From assembly GCF_011947195.1 (NCBI RefSeq), contig NZ_JAATVY010000024.1:29396-93395 (forward strand): a stretch of 64,000 bases of DNA. The letters run 5' to 3'. The notes under the pieces were generated by a model, which saw only the letters and a list, made by a program, of their open reading frames with translations, made no database searches and was not told where the DNA came from. The translations under genes were made by a program, and so were the position numbers. Origin of the DNA: Planosporangium thailandense (GTDB lineage: Bacteria > Actinomycetota > Actinomycetes > Mycobacteriales > Micromonosporaceae). Positions 8,827 to 17,923 of the stretch are shown here, piece by piece (within the stretch, counting starts at the first letter, position 1; the number at the start of each line of letters is the position of its first letter).

Positions 8827-9654
8827 TCACCGTCGTGACGGTGACGCGGTCGCGAGCGAGACCGTACACGCGAGGTCCTGGACCGCGGTGGGGGTATCCC
8901 CGCTGGCGATGAACCCGAACCTGGCGGCACCCTTCGGCGACGGCGATCCGTTCCAGCCTTCGCTCTGCACCGTCACCTTCGAGTGGGTCTGCGTGTACTG
9001 GCCGTTCCACATCTGCATGACGGCCTGGTCGCCGGGGAACGTCCAGGTCACCGTCCAGCCGTCGATGGCCGCAGCCCCGGTGGCGCGTACGGTGACCGTG
9101 GCCCGGAACCCCGACTGCCACGTGCTGCTGACCGCGAACGAGGCGACACAGCCCGGACGCTCACTCGGCGGCGGCGCGGCGTGGCGCGCGGTGGGGTTGG
9201 GCCGGCCGGGGTTGCGCTGCCCGGTGAGGTTGGGGTGCAGCCGCTGCGCCAGGAAGATCGACAACGTCGCGACGACGATCGCGGCGACCGCCCAGCCCGC
9301 CGCGCGCAGATCTCCGCCGACCGCCCGCTTACGGGTACCGGCCGGTGCGCCCCCGGCCGTCGGGCCACTGCTGAAGATGCCGCTGCCGACGGTACGGTGG
9401 CCTGTCTCGTCGCCGCCGGCCGCGGCGGCCTCTCCCGGAAGCCCGTCCGCCGCAGCGCCGGCCTCGGGTGCCAGGTCATCATCGCCCGCGCCGTCCGGAT
9501 CGGCATTCGGTCGGTCGTTCTCCGGCCGGTCGCTCTCCAGCCCGTCGCTCTCCGGCCGGTGGCTGTCCTCCGGTAGCCCGTCCTCCCGGCGGCCGTCGTC
9601 CGGGTCGCTGCCCTCCGGCCCACCGTCTGCCCGACGCTCCACCTCGATCCGCAC
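8827..9654 (-). CDS. Membrane-anchored protein with an extracellular CBM2 cellulose-binding domain
   Basis: 275 aa. Residues 1-~110 are acidic and apparently disordered. A single hydrophobic segment, GWAVAAIVVATLSIFLAQ, lies near residue 120. The C-terminal ~105 residues are a CBM2-type module: opening GCVASFAV, central WTVTWTFPG and SEGWNGSPSP, and the closing LACTVS that gives the usual disulfide partner. No catalytic domain is present, so the protein may anchor or sense cellulose at the cell surface. The GTG start at 9654 is poorly supported; a later start within the acidic region is possible. Confidence 0.75.
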   Translation of the reverse strand: MRIEVERRADGGPEGSDPDDGRREDGLPEDSHRPESDGLESDRPENDRPNADPDGAGDDDLAPEAGAAADGLPGEAAAAGGDETGHRTVGSGIFSSGPTAGGAPAGTRKRAVGGDLRAAGWAVAAIVVATLSIFLAQRLHPNLTGQRNPGRPNPTARHAAPPPSERPGCVASFAVSSTWQSGFRATVTVRATGAAAIDGWTVTWTFPGDQAVMQMWNGQYTQTHSKVTVQSEGWNGSPSPKGAARFGFIASGDTPTAVQDLACTVSLATASPSRR

Positions 9655-9656
9655 CT

Positions 9657-9748
9657 TTCGATACCGGTTGGACTTCGATACCGGTTGAACTTCGGTACTG
9701 GGTTGACCTTCGGTACCGGGTTGAACGCCGGTACTTAGTTGAACGCCG
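9657..9748. repeat. Imperfect ~18-20-bp tandem repeat upstream of the CBM2 gene
   Basis: About five diverged units of the form TTCGGTACCGGGTTGAAC follow each other. The rest of the 9655-10013 gap holds no gene I can support; this is the region where the divergent promoters of the CBM2 and P-type ATPase genes should lie. Confidence 0.75.
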
Positions 9749-10013
9749 CCGCGGCGATCCCGGGGAGCCTCTACCTGGTTACGGCCACCCCAAACATGCC
9801 GGTACCACGGGCGGCGAGCCCGTAGGGCGGCGCTGCTGCGCGCCGCACCGACAGGCGGGCGCCGGGCGGTGAATCACCCCGGCCGGGTGATGCCGGTGCC
9901 GGAGCGGCGATGCGATTCTTCGCCGGTGGACGCAAACGCGACCGTTGGCTCCTGCCCGAAGCGTTGCGACAAGACGGCCGCCCGCCGCCGGCTGCCGCAG
10001 CACCGCGGCAGGC

Positions 10014-13000
10014 ATGAATAAGCTGCTGACAGCTCTCGGCCGGCTGCCAGTCGCCACCGCACGGGCCCTTCCCGTGCCCGGCCGCAGCCGGATGTCGCGC
10101 CGCTCGTGGGTGGGCAACGGGCGGGCCCACATCGAGGTGCGCGGCCTCGACCGGCCCGGCAGCGAAGCCTTCGCCAAGCAGGTGGAAGAGCAGCTTGAGC
10201 GGCTCCACGGAGTCCACTGGGCCGAGGTCAACGCCGTCCTCGGCCGCGTGGTGGTGGCGTTCACCGGTGACCGGGTCGATGTCGACGATCTCGTCGACGC
10301 GATCGAAGACGTGGAGGAAGCCCACGAACTGCACACGGCGGGCTTCCCGAAGAGCCGTCCGGAGCATCCCGCCGACGACGAGCCGCTGCACCGGCAACTG
10401 GTCGCGCTGGGCAGCGACGCGCTCGGGCTCGCGCTGTCGACGGTACGGCCGGTGCTCCGGCAGCGGACGTTCCCCTCCGACGTGCTCTCCGTGCTCGCCC
10501 TGGTGGACTCCACCCCCCGGCTGCGACACGCGCTGTACGAACGGTTCGGCCGGGCCGCCACCGACCTGACCCTCGCCGTGACGCACGCGATCGCTTCGGG
10601 GCTGACGCCGGGGCCGCCGGTCAGTGTGCTCACCGACGCGGCGTACCGGGCGGTGCTGATCTCGGAGATCAACGCCCGTCGCACCGTCTGGCAGCGCAGG
10701 GAGCCGGACCTGCAGTCCCGTCCGGACGGCGAGCGGGCGGAGCCGGTGGACGTGTCGCGGCGGCCGGTTCCGGTGCCACCGGGCCCGATCGAGCGCTACG
10801 CCGACCGCGCCTCGTTCATCGCGCTGACCGCGGCGGCAGGCGCCGTCGCGGTCACCCGGGACCGCGGCCGGGCCCGGACCGCGCTGACCGTGATCGCGCC
10901 GAGGGCTGCCCGACTGAGCCGGGAGGTGTTCGCCGCGCGGCTGGGCCGTGCCCTCTGCGCCCGTGGCGTCGTACCGCTCGACGCCACGGCGCTGCGCCGG
11001 CTCGACCGGCTCGACACCGTCGTCATCGACTCCCGCGCGTTGACCACCGGCCGGTTCGCCATCGGAGAGCTGCGCGGCGCGGAATCCGAGCTGTCCCCTG
11101 AGGAGGAAAGCAGCCTACGGGTCCGGGCCGGATCGCTGATGGACGCGCGCGAACCGGGCGCGGTACGCACGATCGACGACTGGACGCTCGGGCCGCTGAG
11201 CAAGGTCGTGCCCGGCGGCCAGCGGCTGGCCCGCACGGTGGCGGACCAGCTGCGCGCTCCCGACGGCGTGACGCTCGGGCTGGTACACGGAGACACACTC
11301 GTCGCGGTGCTCGCCGCCGTACCCGAGCTCCGCCCGAACGCGACCGACCTGGTCGCGGCGGCCCGTTCGGTCGGCACCGTCATCCTGGCCGGCGTCGGCA
11401 GCGGCCTGGGCGCCCGGATCTCCGCGGATGCCGTGGTGCCCGCCGGCACCCATCTGGCGTCGGAGATCCGTAAGCTGCAGCAACAGCAGCGGATGGTCGC
11501 CCTGGTCGCCGACGCGCGAGCCGGCAACGCCGCAATGGCGGCGGCCGACTGCGGCGTCGGCGTGCTGGACGAGACGGGGCCGGTGCCCTGGGCCGCGGAT
11601 CTGCTCTGCGGGCCGGGCCTGGCCCAGGCCTGCCGGATCCTGGACGCCGTGACCGCGGCGCGCACCGTCGCCCGCCGCGGTGCGCTCATCTCGCTGTACG
11701 GTTCAGTCGCCGCCGCGCTCCTGGCCCTGTCCGGCCCCGCCGCCGGGCAGTTCGGACGCGCGCGGATCGCCGGCACCGCCGCCGCTGTGGTGGGGATGAC
11801 GGTCGGCGCCCTGGCCGCCCGGTCGGTCGACGAGCGCCCCGATCCGGTGCCGATCGACGAGACGCCGTGGCACGCACTGGCCCCGGAGACCGCCCTGCGC
11901 CGCCTCGACAGCTCGCCCGACGGGCTGACGGCGGAGGACGCCGCCGCCCGTCTCGCGGAGCAGCCGTCCCTGGACGGGCACCGCGAAGAGCGCTTCCTCC
12001 GCGCCACGGTCGACGAGCTGGCCAACCCCCTGACCCCGCTGCTGGCGACCGGCGCGGCGATGTCGGCGGCCACCGGCTCGGTCACCGACGCGACGCTCAT
12101 CGGCTCGGTGATGGGCGCGAACGCGCTGCTCGGCGCCGCGCAGCGGGTCAGCGCCGACCGGGCGCTGCGGCGCCTCGCCCGGGACACCTCGCTGCGGGCC
12201 CAGGTACGGCGCAACGGCCACGAGCTGGATCTGGCCGCCGACGAGATCGTCCCGGGTGACGTGATCGTGCTGCGCGCCGGGGACGCCGTACCCGCCGACT
12301 GCCGGATCCTCGAGGCCGCCAACGTGGAGGTGGACGAGTCCACGCTCACCGGAGAGTCCCAGCTGGTGACCAAGACCGCCATGCCGTTGGCAGCCGCCAG
12401 CGTGGCGGAGCGGCGCAGCATGCTGTACGAGGGCACCATCGTCGCCGCCGGGGAGGCGACGTGTGTGGTGGTGGCGACCGGCCCGCGCAGCGAGATGGGC
12501 CGAAGCGGCCGGGCGGCCGAGACGGGCCCACCGACGCGCGGCGTGCAGGCGCGGCTGATGCGGCTGACCGGCGCGAGCGTACCCATCGCGCTCGGCTCGG
12601 GCGCGGCGCTCATCGCCGGTGGCCTGTTGCGGGGCCGGCCGTTGTCCACCACCCTCGGCACCGCGGTCAGCCTCGCCGTGGCGGCAGTGCCCGAAGGGCT
12701 GCCCCTCGTTGCGACGGTCGGTCAGATCGCCGCGGCGCGCCGGCTGTCGCAGCGCCGGGCGCTGGTACGCGACCCGTCGACCACCGAGGCGCTCGGCCGG
12801 GTCGACGTGCTGTGCTTCGACAAGACGGGGACGCTGACGGAGGGGCGGGTGCGCCTTCAGCAGGTGTCCGACGGGCTGCGCGCCGCGCCGGTGGACCAGC
12901 TGTCGCCAACCGCCCGACCGGTGCTCGCCGCCGGTCTGCGGGCCAGCCCGGCGGCGCGCGACGAGGTACCGCACCCCACCGACCGGGCGGTGATCACCGG

Positions 13001-14456
13001 GGCCGAGGAGGCCGGGGTCACCCCTGCGGACGGGCTCGGCCATTGGCGGGTGGTCGGTGACATGCCGTTCGAACCGGCCCGCGGTTACCACGCGGCGCTC
13101 GGCGCGACCTCCCGCGGCCTGTTGCTCAGCGTGAAGGGCGCACCGGAGACCGTGCTGCCGGCCTGTACCGGCTGGCGCCGTAACGGTCGGGTCGAGCGGC
13201 TGGACTCCCGGGCGGTGGCGTCGATCGAGACGGAGGTGGACCGGCTGGCCCGTCAGGGGTACCGGGTCCTCGCCGTGGCCCAGCGTCCGGTGGCCGCCCG
13301 TCGGCAGATCCGCCCCGAGCTCGTCGCGGACCTCGAGTTTCTCGGCCTGCTCGGGCTGGCCGACTCGGCCCGTCCGGAGGCGGCGGCCGCGGTGGCCGGA
13401 CTGCGCCGCGCCGGCGTCAAGGTGATCATGCTGACCGGAGACCATCCGACCACCGCCGAGGCGATCGCCGCCGAGCTCGACATCGTCAACGGTGGCCGGG
13501 TGATGACCGGATCCGAGATCGACGAGCTCGACGACGGCAAGCTCGCCGAGGTGTTGCCGGAGGTGTCGGTCTTCGCCCGGGTCACCCCCACCCACAAGGT
13601 CCGCATCGTGCAGGCGCTGCAGACCGAGGGGCACACCGTCGCGATGACCGGTGACGGCGCGAACGACGCCGCCGCGATCCGCCTCGCCGACGTGGGTATC
13701 GCGCTGGGCCAGCGGGGCACCGACGCCGCCCGGGAGTCGGCCGACCTCATCGTCACCGACGACCGCATCGAGACGATCATCCATGCCGTCGTGGAGGGCC
13801 GCGCGATGTGGGCGTCGGTACGCGACGCGGTATCCGTACTGGTCGGCGGCAACCTCGGCGAGATCGGTTTCGCGCTCGGGACCGGGCTGCTGGCCCCGGC
13901 CGGCTCGCCGCTCAACGCCCGGCAACTGCTCCTGGTGAACCTGCTCACCGACCTGCTGCCGTCGCTGGCGCTGTCGGTGCGGGAGCCGTCCAAACAGACC
14001 CCGGAGGACCTGCTGCACGAGGGCCCGGAGGCGTCGCTGGGCCGCTCCCTGACCCGCGACGTCGCGGTACGCGCCCTCGCGACGGCCGGGGCGACGACGG
14101 GCGCGTGGCTGATCGGCCGGGGTACGGGTACCCGGACGCGTGCCAGCACCGTGGCGCTCGTGGCTCTGGTCGGCACCCAGCTCGGCCAGACGCTGGTCGC
14201 CGGCTGGCGCAGCCCGCTCGTCGTCGGGGCGAGCGCGGTGTCCGCGGCCGCGCTCGGCGCGATCGTGCAGACACCCGGGGTCAGCCAGTTCTTCGGCTGC
14301 CGGCCGATGGGACCGATCGCCTGGACGACCGGGCTGTGGGCGAGCGGAATCGGTACTGCGGCCGCGATGGTGGCATCGCGGCTCGCCGGACGGGTATGGC
14401 CGGAGCCAGGGCAGCCTGACGGCAGCGAACCCGGCGGCGGCACGCCCGAGCAGTAG
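10014..14456 (+). CDS. Very large cation-transporting P-type ATPase (CtpI-like)
   Basis: About 1480 aa from ATG 10014 (a TTG at 9945 would add 23). Residues ~40-110 look like a heavy-metal-associated-type fold (AHIEVRGLDRPG... VHWAEVN) lacking the CxxC pair. A long N-terminal extension follows, then a P2-type core: TGES actuator motif in STLTGESQLV, phosphorylation site DKTGTLTEG near residue 936, KGAPE nucleotide loop, MLTGDHPTTA and TGDGANDAAAIRLADVGIALG. The layout matches the mycobacterial CtpH/CtpI type, twice the usual length. The transported ion is not known; membrane location is expected. Confidence 0.9.
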   Translation: MNKLLTALGRLPVATARALPVPGRSRMSRRSWVGNGRAHIEVRGLDRPGSEAFAKQVEEQLERLHGVHWAEVNAVLGRVVVAFTGDRVDVDDLVDAIEDVEEAHELHTAGFPKSRPEHPADDEPLHRQLVALGSDALGLALSTVRPVLRQRTFPSDVLSVLALVDSTPRLRHALYERFGRAATDLTLAVTHAIASGLTPGPPVSVLTDAAYRAVLISEINARRTVWQRREPDLQSRPDGERAEPVDVSRRPVPVPPGPIERYADRASFIALTAAAGAVAVTRDRGRARTALTVIAPRAARLSREVFAARLGRALCARGVVPLDATALRRLDRLDTVVIDSRALTTGRFAIGELRGAESELSPEEESSLRVRAGSLMDAREPGAVRTIDDWTLGPLSKVVPGGQRLARTVADQLRAPDGVTLGLVHGDTLVAVLAAVPELRPNATDLVAAARSVGTVILAGVGSGLGARISADAVVPAGTHLASEIRKLQQQQRMVALVADARAGNAAMAAADCGVGVLDETGPVPWAADLLCGPGLAQACRILDAVTAARTVARRGALISLYGSVAAALLALSGPAAGQFGRARIAGTAAAVVGMTVGALAARSVDERPDPVPIDETPWHALAPETALRRLDSSPDGLTAEDAAARLAEQPSLDGHREERFLRATVDELANPLTPLLATGAAMSAATGSVTDATLIGSVMGANALLGAAQRVSADRALRRLARDTSLRAQVRRNGHELDLAADEIVPGDVIVLRAGDAVPADCRILEAANVEVDESTLTGESQLVTKTAMPLAAASVAERRSMLYEGTIVAAGEATCVVVATGPRSEMGRSGRAAETGPPTRGVQARLMRLTGASVPIALGSGAALIAGGLLRGRPLSTTLGTAVSLAVAAVPEGLPLVATVGQIAAARRLSQRRALVRDPSTTEALGRVDVLCFDKTGTLTEGRVRLQQVSDGLRAAPVDQLSPTARPVLAAGLRASPAARDEVPHPTDRAVITGAEEAGVTPADGLGHWRVVGDMPFEPARGYHAALGATSRGLLLSVKGAPETVLPACTGWRRNGRVERLDSRAVASIETEVDRLARQGYRVLAVAQRPVAARRQIRPELVADLEFLGLLGLADSARPEAAAAVAGLRRAGVKVIMLTGDHPTTAEAIAAELDIVNGGRVMTGSEIDELDDGKLAEVLPEVSVFARVTPTHKVRIVQALQTEGHTVAMTGDGANDAAAIRLADVGIALGQRGTDAARESADLIVTDDRIETIIHAVVEGRAMWASVRDAVSVLVGGNLGEIGFALGTGLLAPAGSPLNARQLLLVNLLTDLLPSLALSVREPSKQTPEDLLHEGPEASLGRSLTRDVAVRALATAGATTGAWLIGRGTGTRTRASTVALVALVGTQLGQTLVAGWRSPLVVGASAVSAAALGAIVQTPGVSQFFGCRPMGPIAWTTGLWASGIGTAAAMVASRLAGRVWPEPGQPDGSEPGGGTPEQ

Positions 14457-14514
14457 CAGCATCGCCCACCGTGGACTGGTCGCCGAGCCGGACTCGGCGC
14501 GGAAGGGAGCAGGC

Positions 14515-15513
14515 ATGACCACACAGCCGACGGGACGAGGCGCGCGAGCGCCTCAGAAGCGCGCGGCGGCCCAGAAGCGCCCACCCGCGGCGGGCGCCGC
14601 TACCGGCGAGCGCGCTCCGGCGGCTCGACGGGCCCGCACGGCGAGCGCCGCGGCGCAGGAGCGCGCGGTACCGGCCGCGCGCACCGCGCCCCAGAAGCGC
14701 ACCGCACCGACCAAGCGCGCGGCCCCCCAGAAGCGCACTGCACCGACAAAGCGCGCGGGGGCGCAGAAGCGCGCCGCCGCGGAGAAGCGCGCGCCCGCGC
14801 AGAAGCGCACCACCGCGCAGAAGCGCACTACCGCGGAGAAGCGAGCCCCCGCGGAGAAGCGCACCACCGCGCAGAAGCGCACCACCGCGCAGAAGCGAGC
14901 CCCCGCGGAGAAGCGGACCGCCCCCCAGAAGCGGACGGCCGTACAAGCGCGCACCACCGCCCGGAAGCAGACGGCTGCCCAGAAGCGCACCATCGCGGAG
15001 CGGCGTGCCGCCGAGAGCCGGGCGGCCGCGCCGAGACGGGCACCGGCGGCGGCGCCCGTCCGCGAACCCGAGCCCGCGCGGGCCACGATTCCGCAGCAGC
15101 GCGAGACCGAGCGGCGAGCCAGGGCCGCAGCGCCCAGCGAGCCACCACCGCAGCCGGTACCGGTCCGGCCGGCGCCGGCCACAGAGGAAGCACGTGAGGC
15201 TGGCGGGCAGGAGGTTCGCGAGCGGAAAGCCGGGACACGGGAGGCGCCGGCGCGGCCGGAGGCGGAGGGTCCGCCATACCCTCGCGTCGTCACGGTACCC
15301 GTCATCGGGGCCCGCATCCCCCTTCCCCCGATGCCGTCGCCGGTCGGCGCGTCCAGTCGCGTGCTCTGGGTCGGCGGCCTGATCGGCGCGGCGGTTCTGG
15401 GTGCGCTGGAGTGGCCGGTGGCGGCGGCGCTGGCGGCCGGCACCTGGGTCCTCGAACGGTTCGCCAAGGCCACCGTTCGCGAGGAGTTGGAGCATCGGCC
15501 GGGCCGCGGCTGA
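14515..15513 (+). CDS. Lys/Arg repeat protein with C-terminal membrane segment (histone H1-like tail)
   Basis: 332 aa from ATG 14515, with GGAAGGGAG just before. Residues ~15-165 consist of 6-residue units such as TTAQKR, APAEKR and TAPQKR, giving a strongly basic, Ala/Thr/Gln-rich tail like histone H1-like proteins of actinobacteria. A Pro/Glu/Arg-rich stretch follows, then VLWVGGLIGAAVLGALEWPVAAALAAGTWV near residues 285-315, one or two membrane helices. A tail that can bind DNA or polyphosphate plus a membrane anchor suggests a tether, but this is inference. Confidence 0.7.
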   Translation: MTTQPTGRGARAPQKRAAAQKRPPAAGAATGERAPAARRARTASAAAQERAVPAARTAPQKRTAPTKRAAPQKRTAPTKRAGAQKRAAAEKRAPAQKRTTAQKRTTAEKRAPAEKRTTAQKRTTAQKRAPAEKRTAPQKRTAVQARTTARKQTAAQKRTIAERRAAESRAAAPRRAPAAAPVREPEPARATIPQQRETERRARAAAPSEPPPQPVPVRPAPATEEAREAGGQEVRERKAGTREAPARPEAEGPPYPRVVTVPVIGARIPLPPMPSPVGASSRVLWVGGLIGAAVLGALEWPVAAALAAGTWVLERFAKATVREELEHRPGRG

Positions 15514-15537
15514 GATCGCCCGTGCCTCGCGCTCCGG

Positions 15538-15585
15538 GATCTTGGACACTTGTGCCGCCTATAACCGGCCCAGGTGTCCAAGATC
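15538..15585. terminator. Hairpin between convergent genes
   Basis: GATCTTGGACAC (15538-15549) pairs with GTGTCCAAGATC (15574-15585) across a 24-nt loop. It separates the Lys/Arg-repeat gene from the convergent membrane protein gene and can serve both. Confidence 0.8.
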
Positions 15586-15633
15586 GCCACGGCGCACGTC
15601 GAGCGCTGGCTGCCGAGCGCTGGCTGCCGAACG

Positions 15634-16158
15634 CTATCTGCCGAACGGGCGGACGATCATGAAGATCGTGATCAGTACGATCAGCACGAATACGACCGTG
15701 CCGGAGGCCACCACGCGGCCGGCCAGATTGTCCAGGCGCTCCTTGGCTGCCAGGTCGGTCGCGGTGGCGGCGAGGGTGGGCGGTGGCGCTTCACCGTCGC
15801 CCTCGGCGGCCGCCGGCGGTCGCTCGAGCACACCCTGCTCGATCACCCCGGCCGCGCGACGTATCGACGGCATGGTGTACCCGGTGGCGATACCCATCGC
15901 GATCACGTACAGGGTGATCGAAATGATCACCCATGGCGTGCGGAACGAGTACCTGTTCGCCGTCGACAGCGCGCCGAACCCGAAAGCCGCCACGATCAGC
16001 GAACCGGTCGAGAAGACGGCCAGGATGCGGGCGGCGGCGTGGGTGTTGCTGGCGTCGTGCCGGCGGATGGCGCGATGGGCCATGTAGGGCGCCAGCGCGA
16101 ACGGTCCGATGAGCAGGACCGCGGTGAGCACGTGCAACGTCACCAGAGTCTCGTACAC
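15634..16158 (-). CDS. Four-helix membrane protein, DUF2269-like
   Basis: 174 aa. Four hydrophobic stretches: ~5-30 (LVTLHVLTAVLLIGPFALAP), ~48-65, ~75-95 and ~148-168. The N-terminal LHVLTAVLLIGPFA and following HRAIRRHD are typical of small integral membrane proteins grouped with DUF2269. A soluble acidic loop (PPAAAEGDGEAPPP) separates helices 3 and 4. Function unknown. The 12-bp repeat array lies just upstream. Confidence 0.72.
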   Translation of the reverse strand: MYETLVTLHVLTAVLLIGPFALAPYMAHRAIRRHDASNTHAAARILAVFSTGSLIVAAFGFGALSTANRYSFRTPWVIISITLYVIAMGIATGYTMPSIRRAAGVIEQGVLERPPAAAEGDGEAPPPTLAATATDLAAKERLDNLAGRVVASGTVVFVLIVLITIFMIVRPFGR

Positions 16159-16236
16159 GGGTCAACCCTAGTCCTCCCAGCCGACTTCGCTCGTTACAGA
16201 CGCTCGTCCATGACGAGCCCTCGTCCGGGCACGTGC

Positions 16237-16328
16237 GATCCGACAGCAGGTCCGATGGCAGGTCCGATGGCAGGTCCGATGGCAGGTCCGATGGCAGGTC
16301 CGATGGCAGGTCCGATGGCAGGTCCGAC
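16237..16328. repeat. 12-bp tandem repeat (GGTCCGATGGCA), six exact copies with degenerate edges
   Basis: Six exact units fill 16249-16320, flanked by a degenerate unit on each side. The array lies between the divergent genes starting at 16158 (minus) and 16466 (plus). All three minus-strand frames stay open through it, one giving a poly-GPAI peptide, which I do not call a gene. Confidence 0.92.
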
Positions 16329-16465
16329 GACGCCGCGCCCCGGCAACCAGGCCGCCGCCATGCTGAAGAACGACACGAAGCTCAGCGCCCGGCATCGCAC
16401 CCGAGAGACGCTAGCGGCGCGGCCGACGGCGCGCGGCGAACGGCGGACTCACCGAGTACTCTCCG

Positions 16466-17143
16466 GTGATGATCGTCGACCTGTCACACGAGATCGTCGC
16501 CGGCATGACCACCTATCCGGGCATGGCGCCACCGCGTGTACAGGTGGCGACGTCACGTGAGGATTCGGCGGCCCGGTTGAGCGCCGGGGTGTCGTTCGAG
16601 ATCGCATCGGCGAGCCTCGTCGGCAATACCGGAACCTATGTCGATGCGCCGTACCACTACCACCGCGAGCGCGCCGACGTCGCGCAGCTACCCCTCGAAC
16701 GGCTGGTCAACGTGCCGATCGCGGTGGTGCACGCGTTCGACGTACCGGCGGTGACCGCCGCCCACCTCGGCGACCCGGGCGCCCTGTGGGGCAGGGCCGT
16801 GCTCGTCTACACCGGCTGGGCCCGGTACTGGCAGACCCCGCGCTACCTCGACCTCGACTGCCCGCACCTCACCGCCGACGCGGTCGAGGTGCTCGTCAAC
16901 GCCAATGTTGCCGTCGTCGGCATCGACTCGCTCAACATCGACGACCCTCGGGATCCCGACCGCCCCGCGCACCACGGACTGCTCGGCGCCGACATCCCGA
17001 TCATCGAGCACCTGACCAACCTGGACCGGGTACCGGTGACCGGCGCCCGACTCGTCGCGTTGCCTCCACCGGTTCGCGGGATGGCGTCGTTCCCCGTACG
17101 GGCCGTGGCGACGTACGAGGCAGAAACGACGTACGAGGCATAG
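16466..17143 (+). CDS. Cyclase family protein (kynurenine formamidase-like), NTGTY variant
   Basis: 225 aa. MMIVDLSHEIVAGMTTYPG and VYTGWARYW are family hallmarks. In KynB-type enzymes the metal site is HxGTHxDAPxH; here it reads NTGTYVDAPYH, so the first and second His are replaced while the Asp and last His remain. This matches an existing subfamily with NTGTY/DxPxH, whose reaction I do not know. The last ~10 residues (YEAETTYEA) come from a short DNA repeat that continues past the stop. It sits alone, divergent from the gene at 16158. Confidence 0.82.
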   Translation: MMIVDLSHEIVAGMTTYPGMAPPRVQVATSREDSAARLSAGVSFEIASASLVGNTGTYVDAPYHYHRERADVAQLPLERLVNVPIAVVHAFDVPAVTAAHLGDPGALWGRAVLVYTGWARYWQTPRYLDLDCPHLTADAVEVLVNANVAVVGIDSLNIDDPRDPDRPAHHGLLGADIPIIEHLTNLDRVPVTGARLVALPPPVRGMASFPVRAVATYEAETTYEA

Positions 17144-17186
17144 ACGCACGAGGCAGAGACGACGTACGAGGCATAGACGTACGAGA
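17109..17186. repeat. Short repeat (GACGTACGAGGCA type) overlapping the cyclase stop codon
   Basis: About five units of 15-18 nt span the 3' end of the cyclase gene and the following intergenic DNA. The stop codon TAG at 17141-17143 is created within a unit (GGCATAGAC), so loss or gain of units would change the protein's tail. Confidence 0.75.
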
Positions 17187-17224
17187 GTCCACCTGCGTCG
17201 ATCGGACCTGGCTACACTCCCCGG

Positions 17225-17758
17225 ATGCGGACGATCATGACCGCCACTCCGGGCGGCGCCCAATGGCGGGTGCGCGTCGTGTGGCAACCGCGCTGGCGGA
17301 AGCTTGCCCGACGCTTCGGGGGCTGGCGCAGCGCCCGCCGCAACGGCAGGGGTGGCGACCTCGGCGGCTTCGACATTCCCACCGGTGGGGGTGGCGGGGG
17401 TGGCGGGGACGGCTTCCTGCACGGCCTCGCCGATGACATCGTGGTCGCCATCGCCGTGATCGTCTGTCTCATCGTGGTCGGCGCCCTGTTCTGGTGGGTC
17501 CTCCTTCCCCTGTTGCTGCTGGTCATCGACATGGTTGTGGTGGTGGTCCTGCTCGCCGTCGCCATCCCGGCTCGGGTGCTCCTCGGTCGCCCATGGACGG
17601 TCGAGGCGGCGACCGCGGCACCGGACGACGGGGAGGACTACTTCGTCGCCGAAGTCGTCGGCTGGCGGCGAGCGCTTCGCACCAGAGACGAGATCGCCGA
17701 GAAGCTGCGCCTGGGCCATCCCGCTCCGGTGGTCGGCACGCTGCGACACCGCGGGTAA
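17225..17758 (+). CDS. Putative membrane protein with a glycine run
   Basis: 177 aa. The N-terminal 60 residues are basic and glycine-rich (a run of eight Gly), followed by two adjacent hydrophobic segments, about residues 72-95 and 97-120, and a soluble tail YFVAEVVGWRRALRTRDEIAEKL. No family recognised. The start ATG 17225 is kept because codon usage is normal from there; ATG 17237 is also possible. Confidence 0.65.
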   Translation: MRTIMTATPGGAQWRVRVVWQPRWRKLARRFGGWRSARRNGRGGDLGGFDIPTGGGGGGGGDGFLHGLADDIVVAIAVIVCLIVVGALFWWVLLPLLLLVIDMVVVVVLLAVAIPARVLLGRPWTVEAATAAPDDGEDYFVAEVVGWRRALRTRDEIAEKLRLGHPAPVVGTLRHRG

Positions 17759-17923
17759 GGCACCGGTACCCGCGCCGGCCCCTACTCCAGTGCCGGCCGG
17801 GTTACTGTTCGACCTCCATATTGATAGACAGGTGGCAATTTCGTGGTCGGCGCGTCGGCGCCCACGCCGCGACGGGCACCGCGCCGACCGTGAACCCCGC
17901 CAACCCGAGAGGCGGTGCCACCC

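Noticed and set aside
11703..14522. 939-aa minus-strand frame opposite the P-type ATPase
   Set aside because: It is the antisense shadow of a strongly supported gene; composition is Arg/Gly/His-rich and it has no recognisable domain.
16194..16400. Minus-strand poly-GPAI ORF over the 12-bp repeat
   Set aside because: The reading is forced by the repeat, whose unit length is a multiple of three, so all frames stay open.
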